From: Microbacterium hominis
GTDB taxonomy: Bacteria > Actinomycetota > Actinomycetes > Actinomycetales > Microbacteriaceae
NCBI RefSeq assembly: GCF_013282805.1
Contig: NZ_CP054038.1
Coordinates: 2,542,001 to 2,606,000, forward strand
Direction: 5' to 3'
Length of the DNA stretch: 64,000 nucleotides
Of the stretch, positions 55,297-62,326 are shown piece by piece. The notes beneath the pieces were generated by a model. It had not been told where the DNA came from, searched no databases, and saw nothing but the letters and a program-made list of their open reading frames with translations. Position 1 is the stretch's first letter, and each line of letters opens with the position of its first letter. The translations under genes were made by a program, and so were the position numbers.

Positions 55297-55323
55297 CGGG
55301 ATGCCTCTCCACGAGGCATCCCG
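55297..55323. terminator. Bidirectional terminator between whiB and pdtaS
   Basis: CGGGATGCCTC (55297-55307) pairs exactly with GAGGCATCCCG (55313-55323), with AAA before and TTT after. Good for both genes. Confidence 0.85.
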
Positions 55324-55327
55324 TTTC

Positions 55328-56815
55328 TCATGCGCTCCGGCGGCCGATGTAGCGCAGCGGGATCTCGATCGTGACCTCGGTGCCGCTGCCCATGATCGTG
55401 TGCCAGTCGATCGTGCCGCCCAGCTCCCCCTGGATGAGCGTCCGCACGATCTGTGTGCCCAGGCCTCGGCCGACCTGCCCCTCGGGAAGCCCCGAGCCGG
55501 TGTCGCGCACCCGCACCTCCAGGGCCTCGTCGGTGCGGTCGGCGATGATCTCGACGTCGCCCTCCTGGCCGGCGAGGCCGTGCTCGACCGCATTGGTCAC
55601 GAGTTCGGTGAGCGCCAGGGCGAGCGGCGTCGCGTACTCGCTCGGCAGGGTGCCGAACAACCCGGTGGTGCGTGTGCGCGCGCGGGTGTTCGGTGCGGCA
55701 GCGACCTCGGCGACGAGTTTGAGCACGCGGGCGAACACGTCGTCGAAGTCCACGTTCTGCGCGAGACCCTCCGAGAGCGTGTCGTGCACGACGGCGATCG
55801 CCGACACGCGCCGCATCGCCTGCGTGAGCGCGTCGCGCGCCCCCTCGGAATGGGAGCGGCGCGCCTGGATGCGCAGCAGCGACGCGACGGTCTGAAGGTT
55901 GTTCTTGACCCGGTGGTGGATCTCGCGGATCGTCGCGTCTTTGGTGATGAGCTCCTGCTCCTGGTGACGGATCTCCGTCACGTCGCGGCAGAGCACGAGC
56001 GCCCCGATGCGGGTGCCGTGGTCGCGCAGCGGAATGGTGCGCAGCGACACGGTCACCCCGCGCGCCTCGACGTCGGTGCGCCAGGGCGCGCGGCCCGACG
56101 CGACGACGGGGAGCGACTCGTCGAACTGGCGCTTCTCGGGGAGGATGCCGGTGGCCACCTCGACCAGCGACTCGCCCTCCAGCTCGTCATCGAAGCCGAG
56201 CCGGTTGAACGCGGACAGCGCGTTGGGGCTCGCGAAGGTCACCACGCCGTCGACGTCGAGGCGGATGAGTCCGTCGGAGGCGCGCGGGGCGCCGCGGCGC
56301 GGCGACGTGGGAGCGGTCAGGTCGGGGAACTCCCCGGAGGCCATCATCCCGAACAGGTCGTCGGCGCAGTCGTTGAAGGTGATCTGCTGCCGCGACGGCG
56401 TGCGCGCCTCGCCGAGGTTCGTGTGCCGGGTGAGCACGCCGATCGTGACGGCCGGTTCGCCGTTCTTCACCCGTACGATCGGCACCGCCCGCACCCGCGT
56501 CGGCGTCTCCTCGAACCAGTCGGGCGACGCGGAGTCGACGATGCGGCCGCTCTGGAAGGCCTCGCGGATCTGGGTGCGCCACTGCGGACGCACACGATCG
56601 CCGACGATGTCGCGATAGAACAGGGTCGCCGCCCCGCTCGGTCGGGTGTGGCCGACCGCGATGAACGAGTCATCCTCGGTCGGGACCCAGATCACGATGT
56701 CGGCGAACGCCAGATCGGCGAGGAGCTGGCCGTCGCCGGCGAGTCGGTGGAGCCACTCCACATCGGCCTCGCTCGACCGGCCCTGGGCGTATACGAGATC
56801 GCTGAGGGTCGACAC
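55328..56815 (-). CDS. pdtaS: PdtaS-type sensor histidine kinase
   Basis: 495 residues, no membrane helix. GAF-like domain (about 40-170), PAS domain (about 185-285), HisKA_2 with the phosphorylated His in IREIHHRVKNNLQTV (near residue 302), and an ATPase domain (TELVTNAVEHG, and TGSGLPEGQVGRGLGTQIV). In mycobacteria PdtaS signals to the RNA-binding regulator PdtaR; no such regulator is in this window, as is usual. TAAGCT at 56822-56827 ends six bases before the GTG, and its TAA is the stop codon of the upstream gene. Confidence 0.94.
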   Translation of the reverse strand: MSTLSDLVYAQGRSSEADVEWLHRLAGDGQLLADLAFADIVIWVPTEDDSFIAVGHTRPSGAATLFYRDIVGDRVRPQWRTQIREAFQSGRIVDSASPDWFEETPTRVRAVPIVRVKNGEPAVTIGVLTRHTNLGEARTPSRQQITFNDCADDLFGMMASGEFPDLTAPTSPRRGAPRASDGLIRLDVDGVVTFASPNALSAFNRLGFDDELEGESLVEVATGILPEKRQFDESLPVVASGRAPWRTDVEARGVTVSLRTIPLRDHGTRIGALVLCRDVTEIRHQEQELITKDATIREIHHRVKNNLQTVASLLRIQARRSHSEGARDALTQAMRRVSAIAVVHDTLSEGLAQNVDFDDVFARVLKLVAEVAAAPNTRARTRTTGLFGTLPSEYATPLALALTELVTNAVEHGLAGQEGDVEIIADRTDEALEVRVRDTGSGLPEGQVGRGLGTQIVRTLIQGELGGTIDWHTIMGSGTEVTIEIPLRYIGRRSA

Positions 56816-56824
56816 GTGACCAGC

Positions 56825-58057
56825 TTAGGGTCGCGCGAGCACCGGCGCCGAAACCACGGCGTCGCCCACGAAACGACGGACCGCCAGCGTGAGCGGCGAC
56901 TTCGGCGCCACCTCGGCGATCGGGCGTCCCGACAGCAGCGCCGCGTCCGCAGACCGCGGGTCCTGCGGGAGGAACCACACATCGCGCACACCGCCGAAGC
57001 GCTCGAGCGTGCGCCGCACCTGCCCGCGCGCGTCGATGCCCAGCGCCCCCGAGCGCAGCCGGTTCGCGACCACGGCCAACGGCGTCGCCCCGATCGTGGC
57101 GCGCAGGTCGGCGTGCGCACGCAGGAAGCGCGAGACCCCCAGCGGATCGGCCCCCGCGACGGCCACGACGAGGTCGGCCGCGCGCAGGGCGGCGAGGGTC
57201 GCGGCGTTGCGGCGAGGGCCGGCCAGATCGCTCATGATCTCCTCGTCGCGCTCCAGTGACGCCGCGACATCGACGACGACGTAATCCGCCCACGAGCGGC
57301 ACGCCGCGAGCGCCCCGGCCACCCGCGTCTCGGTGAGCTCGGGCCATCGCGAGGGACGGTTGATCCCCGGCAGGACATCGACCCCCGTCCCGGGGAGGGG
57401 GATGCTGATCCGGGCCAGCTCGCGGGCATCGAGCCCGCCGAGCTCGACCTGACGGCACGCGGCGGCGAAGCCAGGCCCCTCGTCGGGCAGACCGAGCGCG
57501 AGAGCGATCGAGGGTGCGTGCGAATCGGCGTCGACGAGGGCGACCGATCGTCCGCCGCGGGCGAGTTCGACGGCGAGCTCGATGGCGACCGTGGAGCGGC
57601 CGGGCGCTCCGGCCGCACCCCACACGACGATGACGCGCGGATCGACGCCGGAGGGGGCCTCGATGGCGGCCTCAGCGGGCACGGGCGCTCCCCGGAGCAC
57701 ATCCGCGAGATCGTGGGGCGCGATATCGAGGGGCATCGGAGATCCCAGTCCGAACAGACTCGCCAGGCGCGCCGCGTCACCGCCGTCGCCTGCGAGCGGC
57801 ACGATGCGGGTGCCGGCGCGGTCGCACAGCGCCACGACGTCGGCGGTCAGGGTGTCGCGCGCGACCTCGAGCACCACGGCCGCCGCCTCGGCGATCGCCC
57901 GCACGAGGGATTCGGCGTCGGCGCCGAACGCCTCATCGACCGCGGCCAGCGCGAGGGCGTCGGCATCGACCACCGCGATGGCGTCGATCCCCTCTCTGTC
58001 CAGTCCGAAGGCCAGACGAGGAGCGTGGGCGGAGGCCGCGGCGACGACGACCTTCAT
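56825..58057 (-). CDS. CpaE/TadZ-like MinD-family ATPase with altered P-loop
   Basis: 410 residues. A degenerate receiver-like part (about 1-110) comes first, then a MinD/ParA fold (about 135-400): VIVVWGAAGAPGRSTVAIEL, ALVDADSHAPSIALALGL, ADYVVVDVAASLERDEE, VAVAGADPLGVSRF. The Walker A has GRST where GKST is usual, so the key lysine is Arg. CpaE/TadZ proteins often have such changes. No tad/flp pilus genes are near, so its role may be polar positioning of something else. Its ATG overlaps the stop of the SAF-domain gene. Confidence 0.88.
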   Translation of the reverse strand: MKVVVAAASAHAPRLAFGLDREGIDAIAVVDADALALAAVDEAFGADAESLVRAIAEAAAVVLEVARDTLTADVVALCDRAGTRIVPLAGDGGDAARLASLFGLGSPMPLDIAPHDLADVLRGAPVPAEAAIEAPSGVDPRVIVVWGAAGAPGRSTVAIELAVELARGGRSVALVDADSHAPSIALALGLPDEGPGFAAACRQVELGGLDARELARISIPLPGTGVDVLPGINRPSRWPELTETRVAGALAACRSWADYVVVDVAASLERDEEIMSDLAGPRRNAATLAALRAADLVVAVAGADPLGVSRFLRAHADLRATIGATPLAVVANRLRSGALGIDARGQVRRTLERFGGVRDVWFLPQDPRSADAALLSGRPIAEVAPKSPLTLAVRRFVGDAVVSAPVLARP

Positions 58058-58692
58058 CGGGCGGCCCCGGCCACGGGCACCACCGACAGCGCGGAGCCGC
58101 CCGCCATGGCCGCCAGGAGAGCCGCGACATCGGCGCGCGCGATCACGAGTTCGAGCGCGGGCCCCGACGAGCCGACGACGCCGTCGTCGCGCAGGACCGC
58201 GGCGACCGTCGCATCCGGAATGAGGATGCGCGGCGTCTCGAACTCTCCGGGCGCGGACACCGGCGCCGCCCACACCTCGACGACCGCCCCGGTGTCGACG
58301 GCGGCGGGGACCTCGGCGGCGCTGCGGACGACGACACTGGTCGTGCGCGCCAGCGCCGGCGCGCCCACCGCGGAGACCGGCAGGAGCTCGCCCTCCTCCA
58401 CGGTGCGCGTGAGGACTCCCGCATCGCCGAGCGTTGCGGGGGTCAGGTACGCCGCATCGGCCTGGCCGAGCGCGACCTCCACGATGCGCAGGTCGTCGGC
58501 GCTCAGGGCCTCGCCGGGCACGAGCGTGCGCGCGGCCGCGTAGACCGGCTCGGTCTGGCGCGCCGACGAGACGACCAGCCAGACGCCGGCGATGGAGGCG
58601 ACGACGAGCACGATGCCGAGGAGGAAGCGCACATCGCCCCAGAACGGGCGACGCGCGGGACGGGGCGGGTCGAAAGTGGACACGCGTTCCAT
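58054..58692 (-). CDS. SAF-domain membrane protein (CpaB-like)
   Basis: 212 residues. One N-terminal membrane helix (VRFLLGIVLVVASIAGVWLV), then a SAF domain: YAAARTLVPGEALSADDL and TLGDAGVLTRTVEEGELL. CpaB/RcpC pilus proteins have this layout, but here the rest of CpaB and the pilus operon are absent. Overlaps the CpaE-like gene by four bases, so the two should act together. Confidence 0.85.
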   Translation of the reverse strand: MERVSTFDPPRPARRPFWGDVRFLLGIVLVVASIAGVWLVVSSARQTEPVYAAARTLVPGEALSADDLRIVEVALGQADAAYLTPATLGDAGVLTRTVEEGELLPVSAVGAPALARTTSVVVRSAAEVPAAVDTGAVVEVWAAPVSAPGEFETPRILIPDATVAAVLRDDGVVGSSGPALELVIARADVAALLAAMAGGSALSVVPVAGAAR

Positions 58693-58783
58693 CGTGGCGC
58701 AGTCCGCGAACGACGCCCGAACGTTATCCACAGGGCTCGTCGCGCCCCTCCTGTCACCCCGGGTGCGCTCCATAATGGACGAC

Positions 58784-59062
58784 ATGTCCGAACGCTCCTC
58801 CCGCCCCGCGCGACTGGCCCCGGCGGCCGTCGGCGAGCTGCTGGGGATCTCCGTCGACGAGGTCATGGCACTCGTCCTCGAGAACCGCCTGCGCGCGGTG
58901 AGGCTCGGCTCCCCCGCACGCTGGAGCATCGAGACCGCCAGCATCGACGAGTACCTCGACGACCAGACCGAGGAGACGCGCCGCATGGCGCTGTGGCAGC
59001 AGTCGAACGAGGCGAGCTTCCCGGAGCTGTGGGGCAGCGGGCGGGTGCGCAACCCCGACTGA
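58784..59062 (+). CDS. Small excisionase/MerR-type helix-turn-helix protein
   Basis: 92 residues. LAPAAVGELLGISVDEVMAL, then ENRLRAVRLGSPARWSIE and IDEYLDDQ, fit the excisionase (HTH_17) fold. CATAAT at 58771-58776, a near-consensus -10, ends seven bases before the ATG. It diverges from the CpaE-like/SAF operon, so it may regulate it; this is inference from position. Confidence 0.85.
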   Translation: MSERSSRPARLAPAAVGELLGISVDEVMALVLENRLRAVRLGSPARWSIETASIDEYLDDQTEETRRMALWQQSNEASFPELWGSGRVRNPD

Positions 59063-59081
59063 GCCGCTCCGGTGGCAGATC

Positions 59082-59099
59082 CCCGTCTCAGAAGACGGG
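59082..59099. terminator. Convergent terminator hairpin
   Basis: CCCGTCT (59082-59088) pairs with AGACGGG (59093-59099). It lies at the meeting point of two convergent genes and overlaps the stop of the minus-strand one. Confidence 0.6.
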
Positions 59100-59690
59100 C
59101 ACGGCGCCGGTCGCGCGCACGAACGAGACCGCCGCGAACGGGATCATCCGATGACCGGTGATCCGCTCCGCGCGCCGCGGCGCACCCGCCTCGTGCAGTG
59201 CGAGGTCGAGGTGGTCGGCGCCGGCACGATCGATCGTGCCGGCCAGAAGCCGGCCCGCTGTCGTCATCACGGCGACCTCGGCACGGCGTCGCACCAGATC
59301 GCGCAACGCGAATCCGAACGTGACCCGCTCGGCGAGCGCGGAGGGCGGGGAGGTGGACGGGCGGGCGCTGCGCAGGAGGTCGGCATGCGGCATCCCGAAC
59401 CCGAGCACGGCGCCGAGCGGCGCCAGCACCGCCCCCGGTCGCGCGGACTCTGCGAGGGCGACCCAATCGGCGCCCACCCCCACGACCTCGCATTCGAGCA
59501 CGGTGCCGTCGATCAGCGACACGGTGACCGCGCCGTCGCCGACCCGGTCGATGAGGGCGCCCAGTCGCTCGCGCAACGTCACTCGGGACAGCCGCAGCCG
59601 CTCGGCCTCGGTGTCCAGCGCAGCACGCTCGGCCTCCCACTCGGAGGCGAGCTGATCCTCGAGGTCGTCGAAGAAGCGATCCCAGCGCAC
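59088..59690 (-). CDS. Conserved-looking hypothetical protein
   Basis: 200 residues, function not recognised. An N-terminal helix rich in Glu/Arg (FFDDLEDQLASEWEAERAAL) is followed by beta-rich text (GAVTVSLIDGTVLECEVVGV and AEVAVMTTAGRLLAGTIDRA) that resembles Sm-like or SH3-like barrels. I placed the start at the GTG 59690 because TACGCT at 59697-59702 ends six bases before it; an in-frame TTG at 59708 lies within that promoter. Confidence 0.78.
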   Translation of the reverse strand: MRWDRFFDDLEDQLASEWEAERAALDTEAERLRLSRVTLRERLGALIDRVGDGAVTVSLIDGTVLECEVVGVGADWVALAESARPGAVLAPLGAVLGFGMPHADLLRSARPSTSPPSALAERVTFGFALRDLVRRRAEVAVMTTAGRLLAGTIDRAGADHLDLALHEAGAPRRAERITGHRMIPFAAVSFVRATGAVPVF

Positions 59691-59818
59691 TCCGCGAGCG
59701 TAGGGCAACGATGACGATCGGGTTACGAGTTATCCACAGAACGAACCTGGATGCTTGCTGATAGTTGTCTGTGTGTTCTACTAGCGGGCAAGACATCCCC
59801 CTGTCGAGATTGGCTCCC

Positions 59819-60259
59819 ATGGCACAGACGCCTGCGGGCACCGCCCGCGCACTCCCCACCCCGGTCGATGCGGCCGAGATCGAACGGTTCTTCGGACCGC
59901 AGCGCACCTCCACGGCCCAGCTGGGCGACCCCGAGCCCTTCCTGCGGAACCTCACGCGGAATGTGCTCGAAGTGTTCGCGGGCGTGCGCGAAGCCGAGCA
60001 CGTGGCCCGCTGGATGGCGGAGGAGCCGTATCGCAAGCTCGTGGTGCGCGCCAACCTCTCCGCGCGCGCCCGCAGCGCCCGGGGAGTGCCCGCGAAGCGG
60101 CCCGTGCACCACATCATGTCGGTGCGCCACTCGTCGCCCGCCGACGGCGTGATCGAAGCGGTCATCATCGTCCGCGGCCCGGCGCGCACGCGCGCCGTCG
60201 CGATCCGCGCCGAGGGCCTCGACGGGCGCCTGCGCGCCACCTCGGTCGCGATCCTCTGA
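59819..60259 (+). CDS. Rv3235-like family protein
   Basis: 146 residues. Similar in layout to the Rv3235 family, small cytoplasmic proteins coded near secA in actinobacteria: a variable N-terminus, then EPFLRNLTRNVLEVFAGVRE, WMAEEPYRKLVVRANL and a beta-rich end. Function unknown. The ATG at 59819 follows CCTGTCGAGA; in-frame ATG-less sequence upstream extends the frame to 59765. Confidence 0.8.
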   Translation: MAQTPAGTARALPTPVDAAEIERFFGPQRTSTAQLGDPEPFLRNLTRNVLEVFAGVREAEHVARWMAEEPYRKLVVRANLSARARSARGVPAKRPVHHIMSVRHSSPADGVIEAVIIVRGPARTRAVAIRAEGLDGRLRATSVAIL

Positions 60260-60280
60260 GTCTCCCCGACCGGCGAGCGG

Positions 60281-60304
60281 GCCGCCCCCGACGATGTGGG
60301 CGGC
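60281..60304. terminator. Convergent terminator hairpin
   Basis: GCCGCCC (60281-60287) pairs with GGGCGGC (60298-60304), then TCCTCGTC. It lies after the Rv3235-like gene and before the end of the facing aminotransferase gene. Confidence 0.6.
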
Positions 60305-60351
60305 TCCTCGTCAGCATGGGCTGAGCGCGAGACCGGCGCGAACTGTCGCGG

Positions 60352-61578
60352 CTACTGCCGGTACGAAGACAGGAAGTTCCCCAGCCGCTCGATCGCCTCG
60401 GTCAGCACGCGCGCCTCCGGCAGCGTGACGATGCGCAGGTGGTCGGGAGTCGGCCAGTTGAATCCGGTCCCCTGCACGAGGAGCACGTGCTCGGCGACGA
60501 GGAAGTCGTACACGAGGCGGGCGTCGTCGTGGATCTCGTAGACATTCGGATCCAGTCGCGGGAACGCGTAGAGCGCACCCTGGGGCTTCAGGCACGACAC
60601 GCCGGGGATCGATTCGAGCGTCTGCCACGCGGCATCCCGCTGCTCGTGCAGCCGCCCGCTCGGGGCGATGAGCGCGTCGATCGACTGCACGCCCGACAGC
60701 GCGGCCTGCACGGCGTGCTGCGCGGGCACGTTCGGGCACAGGCGCGTGGAGGCCAGGAGCTGGACCCCCTCGAGGAACCCGGCGGCGTGGCGCTTGGGGC
60801 CGGTGATCACCATCCAGCCGGAACGGTAGCCGGCCACGCGGTAGGTCTTGGACAGCCCGTTGAAGGTGAGGCACAGAAGATCAGGCGCGAGGGTGGCGAG
60901 CGGGATGTGCTGCGCGTCGTCGAAGAGGATGCGATCGTAGATCTCGTCGCTCAGCAGCAGCAGCGAGTGCTCGCGGGCGATCTCGACGATTCCCTGGAGC
61001 ACCTCGCGCGAGTAGACCGCGCCGGTGGGGTTGTTGGGGTTGATGACCACGATCGCCTTCGTGCGGGGCGTGATCTTCTCGCGGATGTCCTCGAGGTCGG
61101 GCTGCCAGCCGTTCTCGTTGTCGCACCGGTAGTGCACGGGGGTGCCGTCGGCGAGGCTCGTCATCGCCGTCCACAGCGGGTAGTCGGGGGCCGGGATCAG
61201 CACCTCGTCGCCCTCGTCGAGCAGCGCCTGCATCGTCATCGTGATCAGCTCCGACACCCCGTTGCCGAGGTAGACGTCGTCGGGGTCGAACTGCGGGAAG
61301 CCCGGCACCTGCTCGTAGCGGGAGACGATGGCCCGCCGCGCCGACATGATGCCGCGGCTGTCGCTGTAGCCGTGGGCGTGCGGGATCGCCTCGATCATGT
61401 CCCGCACGATCTGGTAGGGGGATTCGAAGCCGAACACGGCGGGATTGCCGGTGTTGAGCTTGAGGATCGTGTGCCCGTCGGCCTCGAGTCGGTCGGCCTC
61501 CACCAGTGCCTGCCCGCGGATCTCGTACAGGACGTTCTTCAGCTTGCTCGACTGGTCGAGGGGACGGAGGGGGCTCAT
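60352..61578 (-). CDS. PLP-dependent aminotransferase (AlaT-like)
   Basis: 408 residues, class I. LNTGNPAVFGFESPYQIVRD, PAPDYPLW, NPNNPTGAVY, and the PLP lysine in FNGLSKTYRVAGYRSGW match the alanine/valine transaminase AlaT group (mycobacterial AspC). Probably makes alanine from pyruvate and glutamate. TATCCT at 61585-61590 ends six bases before the ATG. Confidence 0.93.
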   Translation of the reverse strand: MSPLRPLDQSSKLKNVLYEIRGQALVEADRLEADGHTILKLNTGNPAVFGFESPYQIVRDMIEAIPHAHGYSDSRGIMSARRAIVSRYEQVPGFPQFDPDDVYLGNGVSELITMTMQALLDEGDEVLIPAPDYPLWTAMTSLADGTPVHYRCDNENGWQPDLEDIREKITPRTKAIVVINPNNPTGAVYSREVLQGIVEIAREHSLLLLSDEIYDRILFDDAQHIPLATLAPDLLCLTFNGLSKTYRVAGYRSGWMVITGPKRHAAGFLEGVQLLASTRLCPNVPAQHAVQAALSGVQSIDALIAPSGRLHEQRDAAWQTLESIPGVSCLKPQGALYAFPRLDPNVYEIHDDARLVYDFLVAEHVLLVQGTGFNWPTPDHLRIVTLPEARVLTEAIERLGNFLSSYRQ

Positions 61579-61643
61579 CGCCTCAGGATATCGGCGCGAC
61601 GCGGATGCCAATCGCCCACGCGTGGCCCGCGCGGGGCCGATGC

Positions 61644-62252
61644 TCACCCGAGGATCAGCAGCAGGGCGGCGGTGGCCACCACCGCCGCGACCGTGCCGTG
61701 CACGACAGACAGGTTGATGGTGGGCGGGGGCACGACGCGCGGGTCGCCGGGCATCGGCCGCCGCTGGTCCATCCGGCGCCGGATCGTCTGCGCGACGATC
61801 GTCGCCGGGGTGCGCTCGCGGTTCGGGTCCAGGCGCAGCGGCTCGACGCCCTTCACGATGACCGGGGACGAGGCGTAGGCGTCGGCGGCGCGCACCGCGC
61901 CCCAGAGGAAGCTCGTGCCCACGCCGGGAGCGGCGACCGGGACATAGGTGCGCCCGTCGAACGTGCGGATCGTGAGCCGGCGCCCTCCCGTCACCTCGCG
62001 GATCGCCGCGATCGGGATGGTCACCGTCGAGAGCGTGTTGCGCACGAGCACCGCCTCGGCGTCGACCCGGACGAGCGGATACCCCCACAGCACGTACACG
62101 CACCACCACGCCAGGAGCACGAGCGGAATCAGCGACGGCAGGTCCCGCGAGGGGATGACCGCCGCCGCGGCGATCGACACCGCCGAGGCCAGCCCTCCGA
62201 CCACGACGACCGTGCGGGCAGCGGGCCCGCGGAACTCCGCAGCATCCACCAT
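61644..62252 (-). CDS. PH-domain-containing membrane protein
   Basis: 202 residues. Two membrane helices near the N-terminus (VVVVGGLASAVSIAAAAVI and LIPLVLLAWWCVYVLWG), a bacterial PH-like domain (AVLVRNTLSTVTIPIAAIRE), and a C-terminal helix. Function unknown. TACTCT at 62259-62264 ends six bases before the ATG. Confidence 0.85.
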   Translation of the reverse strand: MVDAAEFRGPAARTVVVVGGLASAVSIAAAAVIPSRDLPSLIPLVLLAWWCVYVLWGYPLVRVDAEAVLVRNTLSTVTIPIAAIREVTGGRRLTIRTFDGRTYVPVAAPGVGTSFLWGAVRAADAYASSPVIVKGVEPLRLDPNRERTPATIVAQTIRRRMDQRRPMPGDPRVVPPPTINLSVVHGTVAAVVATAALLLILG

Positions 62253-62266
62253 CGCCTCAGAGTAGA

Positions 62267-62305
62267 GCGACCGCCGCCCCCTCGCCAGAGGTGGACGGCG
62301 GTCGC
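62267..62305 (-). terminator. secA terminator
   Basis: GCGACCGCCG (62267-62276) pairs with CGGCGGTCGC (62296-62305) around a 19-base loop, just after the secA stop. It also lies just upstream of the PH-domain gene promoter. Confidence 0.7.
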
Positions 62306-62326
62306 GGAGCGCGCGGGGGCGCGGGA

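Noticed and set aside
56825..58692. Tad/Flp pilus assembly locus
   Set aside because: Only CpaE-like and CpaB-like proteins occur; pilin, prepilin peptidase, TadA and TadB/C are missing.
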